This document shows positions 9,131 to 17,761 of a stretch of 64,000 bases of DNA, piece by piece. The notes under the pieces were generated by a model. It was not told where the DNA came from. It ran no database searches and worked only from the letters and a program-made list of their open reading frames with translations. A program made the position numbers and the translations under genes. Origin of the DNA: Ignavibacteriales bacterium (GTDB taxonomy: Bacteria > Bacteroidota > Ignavibacteria > Ignavibacteriales > Ignavibacteriaceae); contig JADJIA010000005.1 of assembly GCA_016707285.1 (NCBI GenBank), positions 558,001 to 622,000 on the forward strand, written 5' to 3'. Positions within the stretch are counted from its first letter, which is position 1, and each line of letters starts with the position of its first letter.

Positions 9131-9832
9131 CTATGATTGGATGTTACCAATTGGGAAACGGTAACGCAGTTTAATGATGTTTCCGGATATAAAATGGAAG
9201 TTATCAAAGAGTGACAAGATAAGATCACCAACTTCAGTCGGTTTTATCAATGTTTCATGTTCATCATTTGGTACCCAGCTTCTATTGTCGGGAGTGTCAA
9301 GTATAAAGGGAGCAATTGCATTTACACTCATGTTAATTTTCCTCCCCTCCTCTGAGGCTGTCTCAACCAGATATGAAAGTGCCGCTTTTGATGCTCCATA
9401 AGCAGATTTTCCGGATTCACCTGTGAAAGCTGTCATCGCTGATGTAAAGATGGCAGAACCACCGGCTGAATCGGCAGCCAGTTTTTTAAATTCTTTCAGA
9501 ATATTAAAATTGGTTTTCAGATTCATGGAAAACATTTTCTCGATGTCGTCGAGTGATGTATCTTCAATCTCTTTTCCACCCAGATAGCCTCCGATGGTAC
9601 TAAAAAGGAAGAGGAACTTGTCTTTAGCCGGAACTACATTTTTAAAAGTATCTTTAACATTTTCTTCGTTTGAGAGATCGGAAACAACCACCCATTCTTC
9701 ATTATGTTTTGGGATTCCTTCAAAACGAGTGCCAAAAAGCCAGACTTTGTTGAATCCGGCGAGCCTGATTTTCTCAACAACGCCGGATCCTAAAACACCG
9801 CAACTGCCAAAGACAAGTATCTCTCTGTTCAT
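9131..9832 (-). CDS. Short-chain dehydrogenase/reductase family protein
   Basis: 233 aa with an N-terminal nucleotide-binding glycine motif (GSCGVLGSGVVEKI, residues 9-22) that deviates from the usual TGxxxGxG, and a YGASK catalytic tetrad segment near residue 142, preceded by Ser residues in AIFTSAMTAF. It is a single-domain NAD(P)-dependent oxidoreductase of the SDR superfamily; the substrate cannot be deduced. It begins 3 bases after the phosphofructokinase stop and precedes the ExbB-like gene by 16 bases. These neighbours share no obvious pathway, so co-location may be only transcriptional. Confidence 0.78.
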   Translation of the reverse strand: MNREILVFGSCGVLGSGVVEKIRLAGFNKVWLFGTRFEGIPKHNEEWVVVSDLSNEENVKDTFKNVVPAKDKFLFLFSTIGGYLGGKEIEDTSLDDIEKMFSMNLKTNFNILKEFKKLAADSAGGSAIFTSAMTAFTGESGKSAYGASKAALSYLVETASEEGRKINMSVNAIAPFILDTPDNRSWVPNDEHETLIKPTEVGDLILSLFDNFHFISGNIIKLRYRFPIGNIQS

Positions 9833-9835
9833 AAT

Positions 9836-11170
9836 CTATTCTTGCATCTGTATGGATTCGTCACCATCACCTTTTCCGGTGAGTGAGACATTACCATCTT
9901 TGATATGTTTATAAAGCATATCATTTTCGATTATGTAGTGGAATCTTTTTGTGAATTCATCGAGGGAAATTCCACAGGTTGCGGCAAATTTTGCAAGTTC
10001 GTGTGGGTCTTCAAAATCAGAACTGCTTAAACGAAGCATATATCGTCTTGCAATCAGGAATGATTCGTTTGACGGATCCACCATTCTAACCTTGGTCTTT
10101 TTGGTTTTGGGATCAAGAATATCTTTAAAGTAAAGTGGTACAAACTTGCCACCCTGGATCGAAACCATTGCGGCATTTCCACCATTTAAGATAAATTGTG
10201 CAGCCGAGTAACCAAGATCACGGGTATATTCCATATCAAATGGAATCGGGTCGGCACACCTTAATTCATAACCGATGTTTTTTGCAACTATGGTTACTTT
10301 AAGTCCGTATTCTTTTAGTCTCTCTTGAACTTTTGACTTGAGTATTTCACCAACATTAACTTCTGCAATTCTCAAGTTATCATGAGCATCTCTCTCAACT
10401 TCACCCAAAGCGATTAGATCATTAGGATCGAGATGTTCAACAAGCCCTTCGGCAAGAATTGCAACACCATCCATTTTGCCATAACTGACACGCTTTATAA
10501 TGGCACCAACCAGGATATCAATAACATGATTAAGTTTGATGGTTGTGCTGGGGAACTCTTCCGGAATCAGGCTAAGTGTGGCACCTGCAGCTTTCCCAAT
10601 TCCCAAAGCAAGATGCCCGGCTTTTCTTCCCATGGTTACGACAAAATACCATCTTGAGGTTGTTTGTGCATCAACCATCAGGTTTTTAACTATCTCAACA
10701 CCAATATGTCTTGCTGTCTGAAATCCAAATGTTGGAATACCGTGAGGAAGATCAAGATCGTTGTCAATTGTTTTTGGAACATGTACTACTCTGATTCTTC
10801 CCGCTGCCATTTCTTCAACTTTCATTGCAGAAAAAGCTGTGTCATCACCACCTATGGTGATAAGTTTATCAACATTAAGTCTTAAAAGTGAGGTAACGGT
10901 GTTTTCGAGGTGTTTTTTATTTTTTGTTGGGTTTGCTCTTGATATACCGATAAAAGAGCCACCACGGAAATGAATTCTTGATACATCATCAATGTTGAGG
11001 TGTTGGCAATGACCAATTTCACCCTCCATTATCCACTGGAAACCGTCTTTTATACCTATTACATCAATACCTTCAACTGCCGCTCTGATAGTGGCACTAC
11101 TTATCACACTGTTGATTCCGGGAGCGGGCCCACCACCAACAAGTATAGCTAATTTTTTGGGAGCAATCAT
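9836..11170 (-). CDS. 6-phosphofructokinase, probably pyrophosphate-dependent
   Basis: 444 aa. The phosphofructokinase fold is shown by GGGPAPGINSVI at the N-terminus, GGDDTAFSA near residue 103 and PKTIDND near residue 132. In the PFK family an Asp in GGDD (Gly in ATP enzymes) and a Lys in PKTIDND (Gly in Escherichia coli PfkA) are the residues that mark pyrophosphate as phosphoryl donor. Both are present, so the enzyme likely catalyses the reversible PPi-dependent phosphorylation of fructose 6-phosphate in glycolysis. It is longer than PfkA (about 320 aa) and of a size seen in long PFK subgroups. It heads the run of minus-strand genes ending at position 1. Confidence 0.88.
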   Translation of the reverse strand: MIAPKKLAILVGGGPAPGINSVISSATIRAAVEGIDVIGIKDGFQWIMEGEIGHCQHLNIDDVSRIHFRGGSFIGISRANPTKNKKHLENTVTSLLRLNVDKLITIGGDDTAFSAMKVEEMAAGRIRVVHVPKTIDNDLDLPHGIPTFGFQTARHIGVEIVKNLMVDAQTTSRWYFVVTMGRKAGHLALGIGKAAGATLSLIPEEFPSTTIKLNHVIDILVGAIIKRVSYGKMDGVAILAEGLVEHLDPNDLIALGEVERDAHDNLRIAEVNVGEILKSKVQERLKEYGLKVTIVAKNIGYELRCADPIPFDMEYTRDLGYSAAQFILNGGNAAMVSIQGGKFVPLYFKDILDPKTKKTKVRMVDPSNESFLIARRYMLRLSSSDFEDPHELAKFAATCGISLDEFTKRFHYIIENDMLYKHIKDGNVSLTGKGDGDESIQMQE

Positions 11171-11199
11171 TTATTCAGTCCTTGTTTTTATTAGAACTT

Positions 11200-13065
11200 C
11201 TATTTATTTAAGAGGATTTTAATCGTATCGGAAAAGCCGGATTGTTCGACTCTAACGAAGTAAACACCACTTGGGAGACCCGCAAGACTGATGTTTAATT
11301 CGTTGTAACCTGATAAATTCGTGTCTTTGTATGGAGTTTTGACTTTTTGACCGATACTGTTAAAAAGGGATATATTAACTTCTCCCTCACCAGGGAGATC
11401 GAGGATCAATTTAAATTCGTTATTAAATGGATTTGGATAACTTTTTAGTTTAATCGATTTATTGGACTTTTTTTTTAAGTCAATCTCGTTTAACGAGCTG
11501 ACTGCGGATGGTGAAAGTCTCCTGTTAAGAACAATCATCACTGCATCAGCACTGACAAGCTTCCCGGCTTGAAGTCCCTCATTTGAAAGGGTTACTACAT
11601 TACGCTGTCCGGCTTTCAGGAAATAATCCCCAAGCTTAAACCACCTGCGGAGATTAACATCTGTCTGATTCATCGTGGTAAGAACAGAAATACCACTCGA
11701 GTCGGTGGTGGAATAACGAGCGGAATCAGTACGGTTTACAGCAGCTACATTGAATGCATAAACTTCATAATATCCATCAGCGGGTACATCAAAATTATAG
11801 TTGATTGAAGCGGGAGCTGAATTATCGGCATAAATGGATGGCCCGTTATATCCAAAGATATTGCTCGAATTCCATGTCCCTGTTCGAACAGCATTCAGAT
11901 TATCACTAATCTCAACAATTCTATAATACTCTCTCCAATTCTGTGAAGAGTGAGGAGGATAAGTGGGTGTAGTGAAGAGGTTTTGTTTAATATAGGGGAA
12001 AAAAGAACCAAGATCAGAAAAATACCAGATAGTACTCCCCTTAAATCCTTTGGTTCTTATGGCATTAACAAAATTTGTAACTTCCTGGGTTGATATCAAA
12101 TTTCCATTTGGGCTTAACGCAAAGGCAGGATAAATATCATTGATATCGGGTACAATTTGAGTGATATAGTTAAGTATCGCTGAAAAAGAGTTGGAATTAC
12201 CAACATAAGATTGAACCTGAACATTGTCCACTGATCCATCACGCAACCAGCCGATCCAATCCTGGCAAAAACTGAAATAGGATGTGTAACCACTCGAAGA
12301 ATAAAGAGATGGTGCATTGGATATGTTAATATGTGGATTTATCGTTTTTATTGAATCACGGGCACGAAGCATAAAATCATTAAGGTTGTTTGCTCGCCAT
12401 CTGATCCATGAAGTATCAGATCCATTCGCCGGAGGAGGACTTCCACCATGTTGTGCACGGTATAAACTGTCGGTGTATGGATCGTATCCATATTGAACAC
12501 TTGAATACCGAATTCTGTCAAGCTCAATTCCATCGACATCATAATTTCTTGCAATCTCGGTACACAATTCAATCAAAAAGTTTTGCACTTCGGGTTTTGT
12601 GTGAATCATCCAATAAAAATTGGAATTGTCGATCTCGGTGCCATCATCTTTCCTGGCAACCCAGTCAGGATGTGTTACAAAAATTGGACCCTTAACACCC
12701 ACGGGCTGATTTCCCGTCCAACCGCCAACAAAACCGTATTCAAACCATGCTTCGATGTGAATACCGCGTTTGTGTCCTTCAGCAATTGCTTCTGCGAGAA
12801 CATCTCTTCCCTGATAGGTCGGGTCGATATATTTCCCTGTTTCTCTAAAAAATACATCACTTTTCCAAAGAGGATAACCTCTGCTCCATACATTTATGAA
12901 GGCTGTATTAAAATTGTTTGCTGCAAGACTGTCGAGGGCTTTGGCAAGCACTTCTTTGCTCGACAGACTGTTTCGTGCAAGCCATGTTCCCCTGAATTCC
13001 TGGGCTTCAAGGGAAAAAACAATTAAAATAACGAATAAGAAAGAGTGAATACTTTTTGTGAACAT
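11200..13065 (-). CDS. Secreted family-10 glycosidase-like protein with golvesin-like and T9SS sorting domains
   Basis: 621 aa from ATG 13,065, four bases after the helicase stop; a longer TTG-started form lacks support. A signal peptide ends near residue 21 (SLEAQ). Residues about 22-350 match the GHL10/DUF187 glycosidase-like barrel: FRGTWLARN, FNTAFINVWSRG, GRDVLAEAIAEGHKRGIHIEAWFEYGF, VDGIELDRIRY. A region at about 370-520 (GYYEVYAF, NRTDSARY, VVTLSNEG, SADAVMIVLNRR) resembles the golvesin C-terminal-like carbohydrate-associated domain. The last 80 residues start SYPNPFNNEF and form a Por-type type IX secretion sorting domain. It is probably exported to the cell surface or medium to act on polysaccharide or peptidoglycan; the substrate is unknown. 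Confidence 0.83.
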   Translation of the reverse strand: MFTKSIHSFLFVILIVFSLEAQEFRGTWLARNSLSSKEVLAKALDSLAANNFNTAFINVWSRGYPLWKSDVFFRETGKYIDPTYQGRDVLAEAIAEGHKRGIHIEAWFEYGFVGGWTGNQPVGVKGPIFVTHPDWVARKDDGTEIDNSNFYWMIHTKPEVQNFLIELCTEIARNYDVDGIELDRIRYSSVQYGYDPYTDSLYRAQHGGSPPPANGSDTSWIRWRANNLNDFMLRARDSIKTINPHINISNAPSLYSSSGYTSYFSFCQDWIGWLRDGSVDNVQVQSYVGNSNSFSAILNYITQIVPDINDIYPAFALSPNGNLISTQEVTNFVNAIRTKGFKGSTIWYFSDLGSFFPYIKQNLFTTPTYPPHSSQNWREYYRIVEISDNLNAVRTGTWNSSNIFGYNGPSIYADNSAPASINYNFDVPADGYYEVYAFNVAAVNRTDSARYSTTDSSGISVLTTMNQTDVNLRRWFKLGDYFLKAGQRNVVTLSNEGLQAGKLVSADAVMIVLNRRLSPSAVSSLNEIDLKKKSNKSIKLKSYPNPFNNEFKLILDLPGEGEVNISLFNSIGQKVKTPYKDTNLSGYNELNISLAGLPSGVYFVRVEQSGFSDTIKILLNK

Positions 13066-13069
13066 TTTT

Positions 13070-15253
13070 TTAGTTCTGCACTTTAAGTTTCGCAAATTTT
13101 AACATAAGTTGTTTCATATTGTTTCCGTCAAAAACAACTGTAACTTTTTGATTATCTCCGTTTCCAACAACCGAGATAACTTTTCCAAGTCCAAATTGCT
13201 CGTGGAAAACCCTGCTCCCCTGTTTGATGAGAGCTTTTTGTTGTTCCCAATCAACATATCCGATCGATTGAAACTTTTGGATGATCTTCTCTTTTTTGGT
13301 CTTTCTGCCTTTACGATTCTGACTGGCATCCTCTTCTTTAAGCAGAGCACTTACGATTTCGTTGATGAACATGGAGCGGTTTTCGTAAGCCACTTCACCA
13401 AAACGATAGCGGGCACGGGCATGAGATAAAAAGATTTTCTTTTTGGCTCTTGTTACCGCTACATAAAAAAGCCTTCTCTCTTCTTCAATTGTCGCTTCCG
13501 GTGAAAATTTGGTAGAAAGCGGAAATAACTGTTCTTCAAGTCCTGAGACAAAAACAACCGGGAATTCCATTCCCTTTGCACTGTGAACAGTCATCAATTT
13601 AATCACATTTTCCGACTCATCAATTCCATCAAGATCAGTCATTAAATTGACGATTCTAAGATATTCTTCGATAGGCGATTCAGGATTTTTCTTGGAAAAT
13701 TCTGAGATTGATACCAAAAAGTCGTTTAAGCTGTCGATCTTATCAAGTGATTCGTGTGTTGTCTCTTCGTTAAAAAGTCTCTGGAGTTCTAATTCCGCAA
13801 CGAGTGCATGAGTCAGTTCACCAACAGAAAGTTTGTCTTTGAGAATAATATATTTATCAAGAAGAATCTTGAAGTTTTTAACATTTTTCTGGATTCGCTC
13901 TTTTATGTCGATCACTTCAAAAACACGACCCATAGTCTCAAAAAGAGTTACTTCGTGTTTCTTTGAAAATGTAATCATTCTTTTAATTGTGGTCATGCCA
14001 ATCCCTCTCTGAGGGAAATTCATGATCCTAAGCAGACTTTCTTCATCTTTTGGGTTGATTATTACTTTAAGATAAGCAATGAGGTCTTTAATCTCGCGTC
14101 TTTTGTAATATTCTATTCCACCAAAAATCTTGAATGGAAGCCCTTCTTCAACAAAAACATCTTCAAATGCGCGGCACTGGTTGTTGGTTCTGTATAAAAC
14201 TGCAAAGTCACAATATGAATACTTAAATTCAGCAATTTCATCCTTGATAAACTTGGCGAGCTGATAAGCCTCATCCTTTTCATCCGAGCACTTGATTAAT
14301 GAAAGTGGTTCACCATCTTCATTTTCTGTAAAAGTTTTTTTAGCAACATAATTGCTGTTTTTGGCAGATATTTCAGTTCCGGCTTTTATCAATATTGGTG
14401 TGGAGCGGTAACTTAATTCCAGCGTAAACACCTTCACACGCGAAAATTCCTCTTTGAATTTTTCGATGTTTTCCGGTTTTGCACCCCTCCAGCTATATAT
14501 ACTCTGAGCTTCATCACCCGTTACAAATATTTTTCCCGATTTTGAACAAAGCATCTTTATGATTTCATAAAGCGCCATGTTTGTTTCTTGAAATTCGTCG
14601 ATAATAAAATGTTCAAATTTCTTTTTGTATTTGTTAAATGCTTTTTTGTTGTCTCTGAGAAGTTCCATCGATTTGATTATCAGGTCCTCAAGATCCATGG
14701 AATCGTTTTCGCGGATTTTCCGTTGATATTCCTGATAAACTCTAATGAATTTATCTTCAACAGAGGTTCTCTCTTCCTTTTTTAAAAGGTCCTCGGGAAA
14801 TGTAAGCACATTCTTAAGATAACTGATTTTGCGCGTTACATCCCTTGGATTGAGGGCTTCACTGTTGATGTTAAAATCATTAATAATGTTTGTGACGAGG
14901 GATTCTGAATCTTCTGTATCATAGATCGAAAAACTGGTTGAATACCCTACCGCCCTGGCTTCCACTCTTAAAATTTTGGCAAGGACAGAGTGAAATGTAC
15001 CAACCCAGGGAAAAGAAATATCATCTTTTCCCAATAACTCACGAACCTTGTTTTTAAGGTCAGTCGCGGCTTTATTGGTAAATGTTACACAAAGGATAGT
15101 TTCGGGGTCAATACCTTGTTGAATAAGGTAAGCCAATTTATGAGTTATTACTCTTGATTTTCCCGTACCGGGACCTGCGATGAGTATCTGCGGTCCATTG
15201 TTGTATTCTACGATTGCTTTCTGCTGAGCATTCAGTGTATCAAATAGAGACAT
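13070..15253 (-). CDS. UvrD/PcrA-type superfamily 1 DNA helicase
   Basis: 727 aa containing the SF1A helicase motifs in order: Q-motif and Walker A (AGPGTGKSRVITHKL, near residue 27), Walker B with DEFQE, TGDEAQSIYSWRGA, LYRTNNQCR, MTVHSAKGMEFPVVF and RRLFYVAVTRAKK. The final 60 residues (HEQFGLGKVISVVGNG onward) match the C-terminal Tudor-like domain that binds RNA polymerase in PcrA/UvrD. The protein unwinds DNA 3'-5' in repair and replication. DEFQE replaces the more usual DEYQD. A TATATTTG promoter element lies upstream at 15,279-15,286. Confidence 0.92.
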   Translation of the reverse strand: MSLFDTLNAQQKAIVEYNNGPQILIAGPGTGKSRVITHKLAYLIQQGIDPETILCVTFTNKAATDLKNKVRELLGKDDISFPWVGTFHSVLAKILRVEARAVGYSTSFSIYDTEDSESLVTNIINDFNINSEALNPRDVTRKISYLKNVLTFPEDLLKKEERTSVEDKFIRVYQEYQRKIRENDSMDLEDLIIKSMELLRDNKKAFNKYKKKFEHFIIDEFQETNMALYEIIKMLCSKSGKIFVTGDEAQSIYSWRGAKPENIEKFKEEFSRVKVFTLELSYRSTPILIKAGTEISAKNSNYVAKKTFTENEDGEPLSLIKCSDEKDEAYQLAKFIKDEIAEFKYSYCDFAVLYRTNNQCRAFEDVFVEEGLPFKIFGGIEYYKRREIKDLIAYLKVIINPKDEESLLRIMNFPQRGIGMTTIKRMITFSKKHEVTLFETMGRVFEVIDIKERIQKNVKNFKILLDKYIILKDKLSVGELTHALVAELELQRLFNEETTHESLDKIDSLNDFLVSISEFSKKNPESPIEEYLRIVNLMTDLDGIDESENVIKLMTVHSAKGMEFPVVFVSGLEEQLFPLSTKFSPEATIEEERRLFYVAVTRAKKKIFLSHARARYRFGEVAYENRSMFINEIVSALLKEEDASQNRKGRKTKKEKIIQKFQSIGYVDWEQQKALIKQGSRVFHEQFGLGKVISVVGNGDNQKVTVVFDGNNMKQLMLKFAKLKVQN

Positions 15254-15278
15254 ACCACCTTTTGATTTTTTTGAATTA

Positions 15279-15310
15279 CAAATATACGAAAAAATATTGG
15301 ATTTTTGGAG
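15279..15310 (-). promoter_or_regulatory. Probable uvrD/pcrA promoter (-7 TATATTTG)
   Basis: Read on the minus strand, TATATTTG (15,286-15,279) is a perfect match to the Bacteroidota -7 consensus TAnnTTTG, 25 bases upstream of the helicase ATG. No good -33 TTTG is visible at the usual 19-21 bases, so only half of the signal is present. Confidence 0.42.
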
Positions 15311-15553
15311 ATTGGATGCTATGTCAGGCAGGGTAAAACCGTATGCTAAAAGGAGAAAGAAAGTAGCGGAGTATCGAAGTATCGAAGTATCGGGCTGTCA
15401 AATGGAAGTATAAAACCACAGAGCACACCAAGAACACAGAGGAGAGGTTGAAACATTCATCCGTGGAAATCTCCCAATGGGATGCCTTCGGCAGGTGTTC
15501 AATCCGTTCCCGACCAGTCGGGACGTGGAACTATCCCATTTACTGCATGGAGG
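15311..15553. repeat. Gap between uvrD and dnaK: short tandem and dispersed repeats, hairpin
   Basis: This gene-free stretch holds several layers of repetition. GTATCGAA is tandemly repeated almost three times (15,371-15,392). A CACAGAG-rich stretch lies at 15,416-15,447. A segment with ATCCGTGG (15,459) leads into 15,469-15,491, which recurs with one mismatch at 22,127-22,149. A small hairpin TCCCGA-CCAG-TCGGGA occupies 15,508-15,523. No open reading frame with coding character is present. Confidence 0.65.
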
Positions 15554-15595
15554 TAAAACAAAAAAACACTGAGGAGTGTTAATTCCTCAGTGTTT
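15553..15595 (-). terminator. Rho-independent terminator of dnaK
   Basis: A perfect 12-bp stem (15,564-15,575 with 15,584-15,595, sequence AAACACTGAGGA and its complement) with an 8-base loop is followed, on the minus strand, by a T-rich tract TTTTTTTGTTTT. It lies about 70 bases downstream of the dnaK stop codon. Confidence 0.82.
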
Positions 15596-15627
15596 GAAAG
15601 TTTAATTTGCAGTTCCAATCAAACCAA

Positions 15628-15665
15628 AATTACTGCATTATTGGATTATTGGATTACTGCATTAA
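15628..15665. repeat. Short repeat cluster after dnaK
   Basis: TTGGATTA occurs twice in tandem and is flanked on both sides by TACTGCATTA (15,630-15,664). It sits in the dnaK 3' untranslated region between the stop codon and the terminator. Confidence 0.6.
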
Positions 15666-17579
15666 CTACACTTCTTTGAATTCTGCGTCTTCAACATTCT
15701 TTTCTTTTTCCTGTTGAGCGCCGGATGCCTGCTGAGCATTTGGATCAGGGTTTCCACCCATATCAGGGTTTGGTGCTCCCTGCTGCTGATAGAGTGACTG
15801 TGAGATTTCAGCCCAGGCTTTTTGGAACTGATCAAGAGCAGATTTAATGGTGTCTGCATTTTCTGTCTTAACAGCATCTTCGAGTCTGGAAATCTCAGCT
15901 TCAAGTTTGCTCTGTTGGTCAGGAGTTATTTTGTCTTTTAATTCTTCCATCTGTTTTTTGGTCTGGAAGATCAAATTTTCTGCTGTGTTTTTTGCTTCAA
16001 CAAGATCTTTTTTCTTCTTGTCTTCAACAGCATTCTCCTGTGCATTCTTTTTCATTCTATCGATCTCATCCTGATTTAATCCACCGGAACCGGTGATTTT
16101 AATCGACTGTTCTTTTCCGGTGCCTTTATCTTTGGCTGAAACATGAAGAATACCGTTTGCATCGATGTCGAAACTGACTTCAATCTGTGGAACACCTCTC
16201 GGAGCCGGTGGAATACCGTCGAGATTAAATCTTCCAAGTGATCTGTTGTCGTTTGCCATTGGTCTTTCACCTTGAAGAACATGAATCTCAACTGAAGGCT
16301 GACTGTCAGCAGCGGTTGAAAATGTCTCTGTTTTCTTGGTTGGGATTGTGGTATTAGCCGGAATCATTGTTGTCATAACTCCACCAAGAGTTTCGATTCC
16401 CAATGACAATGGTGTAACATCAAGCAAAAGCACATGTTTAACATCACCGCTAAGAACTCCACCCTGTATGGATGCACCAATTGCAACCACTTCATCAGGA
16501 TTTACACCCTTATGAGGTTCTTTTCCAAAAAGACTTTTTACAAGTTCCTGAACTGCAGGAACACGGGTCGAACCGCCAACAAGAATTACCTCGTTGATCT
16601 CACCTTTTGAAACGCCTGCGTCTTTGATCGCCTGCTCACATGGAATGCGGGTTCTTTCAATGAGGTCGCCAACAAGATTTTCAAATTTGGCTCTGGTAAT
16701 CGTCTGGACAAGATGTTTTGGACCATCCTGAGTTGCAGTGATAAATGGCAGATTCACATCTGTTGAAACCGAGGATGAAAGTTCAATTTTGGCTTTCTCT
16801 GCTGCTTCTTTAAGTCTCTGAAGTGCCATTGGATCGTTTCTTAAATCGATCTGTTCTTCTTTTTTGAACTCATCTGCAAGAAAATCAATCAATCTTTGAT
16901 CAAAATCGTCACCACCAAGGTGAGTGTCACCATTGGTTGACTTCACTTCAAACACTCCATCCCCTATTGTGAGGATCGAGATATCAAAAGTTCCACCACC
17001 AAGATCGTAAACTGCAACTGTCTCTTCTTTTCCTTTTTTGTCGAGTCCATATGCAAGTGCAGCAGCGGTTGGTTCGTTGATAATTCTACGAACTTTAAGA
17101 CCTGCGATTTCACCGGCATCTTTGGTCGCCTGTCTCTGAGCATCGTTAAAGTATGCAGGAACAGTGATAACAGCTTCTGTTACTTCTTCACCTAAATAAT
17201 CCTCGGCTGTTTTCTTCATTTTTTGAAGAACCATCGCACTGATCTCTTGTGGTGAATAAAGTTTGTTGTCTATATCAACTCTGGCGGCATTATCGTCACC
17301 GGGTAAAATTTTGTAAGGAACTTTGGTTGATTCGTCTCTTACTTCATCAACTCTTCTTCCCATAAATCTTTTTATGGAGAAAATTGTTTTTTTAGGATTT
17401 GTGATCGCCTGTCTTTTTGCAGCCTGTCCAACAAGTCTTTCACCTGTTTTTGTAAATGCCACCACCGACGGGGTTGTTCTTGTTCCTTCCGCATTTGGTA
17501 TTACAACGGGCTCGTTGCCTTCCATAACGGATACGCATGAATTTGTGGTACCTAAATCAATTCCAATGATTTTTCCCAT
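15666..17579 (-). CDS. dnaK: Chaperone protein DnaK (Hsp70)
   Basis: 637 aa from ATG 17,579, chosen because MGKIIGIDLGTTNSC is the universal DnaK N-terminus and AAGGAG lies 8 bases upstream. The ATPase domain (about 1-380) shows AVYDLGGGTFDISIL and VGGSTRVPAVQ; the linker has VLLLDVTPLSLGIETLGG; the substrate-binding domain and helical lid follow. A Pro/Gly/Gln-rich tail ends DAEFKEV, close to the usual EEV(K/D) ending. It folds proteins with DnaJ and GrpE, neither of which is in the window. It is apparently monocistronic, with an inverted repeat 45-69 bases upstream of its start and a terminator downstream. Confidence 0.97.
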   Translation of the reverse strand: MGKIIGIDLGTTNSCVSVMEGNEPVVIPNAEGTRTTPSVVAFTKTGERLVGQAAKRQAITNPKKTIFSIKRFMGRRVDEVRDESTKVPYKILPGDDNAARVDIDNKLYSPQEISAMVLQKMKKTAEDYLGEEVTEAVITVPAYFNDAQRQATKDAGEIAGLKVRRIINEPTAAALAYGLDKKGKEETVAVYDLGGGTFDISILTIGDGVFEVKSTNGDTHLGGDDFDQRLIDFLADEFKKEEQIDLRNDPMALQRLKEAAEKAKIELSSSVSTDVNLPFITATQDGPKHLVQTITRAKFENLVGDLIERTRIPCEQAIKDAGVSKGEINEVILVGGSTRVPAVQELVKSLFGKEPHKGVNPDEVVAIGASIQGGVLSGDVKHVLLLDVTPLSLGIETLGGVMTTMIPANTTIPTKKTETFSTAADSQPSVEIHVLQGERPMANDNRSLGRFNLDGIPPAPRGVPQIEVSFDIDANGILHVSAKDKGTGKEQSIKITGSGGLNQDEIDRMKKNAQENAVEDKKKKDLVEAKNTAENLIFQTKKQMEELKDKITPDQQSKLEAEISRLEDAVKTENADTIKSALDQFQKAWAEISQSLYQQQGAPNPDMGGNPDPNAQQASGAQQEKEKNVEDAEFKEV

Positions 17580-17623
17580 TTTAATTCTCCTTTTCGTAAA
17601 TTTGTTTTCAAATCTGATTTTTT

Positions 17624-17648
17624 TTAATTGCACCTGTACTGCAATTAA
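17624..17648. promoter_or_regulatory. 9-bp perfect inverted repeat upstream of dnaK (possible operator)
   Basis: TTAATTGCA (17,624-17,632) and TGCAATTAA (17,640-17,648) are separated by 7 bases, between the divergent dnaK and birA genes. CIRCE, the HrcA operator common at dnaK, has TTAGCACTC arms and a 9-base spacer, so this is a different sequence. There is no T-run after either strand of the stem, so a terminator is unlikely. Confidence 0.5.
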
Positions 17649-17705
17649 CATGCCAAGAGCAAATTCCTCTGTTTTAGAGGTTTTTTTTCAAGGTTTTTTT
17701 TGAGT

Positions 17706-17724
17706 ATGTCATAATGTATGACAT
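17706..17724. promoter_or_regulatory. 7-bp inverted repeat in the birA leader (possible operator)
   Basis: ATGTCAT (17,706-17,712) and ATGACAT (17,718-17,724) flank a 5-base spacer, about 38-56 bases upstream of the preferred birA start. It may be a regulator site, or structure in the leader. The BirA encoded here has no DNA-binding domain, so it would not be the regulator. Confidence 0.3.
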
Positions 17725-17761
17725 TTTGTATGATAGTTTGTCATTGATTGAGGATAGAATG

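Noticed and set aside
13066..13095. Extended N-terminus of the glycosidase-like protein from an upstream TTG
   Set aside because: It would overlap the helicase end and bury the signal peptide behind a basic leader; ATG 13,065 gives a normal signal peptide.
17624..17648. CIRCE element of HrcA upstream of dnaK
   Set aside because: Arms TTAATTGCA differ from TTAGCACTC and the spacer is 7 bases rather than 9.
17666..17688. Plus-strand terminator (CCTCT-GTTTT-AGAGG then eight T)
   Set aside because: No plus-strand gene ends upstream and the stem is only 5 bp; an attenuator before birA is conceivable but unsupported.
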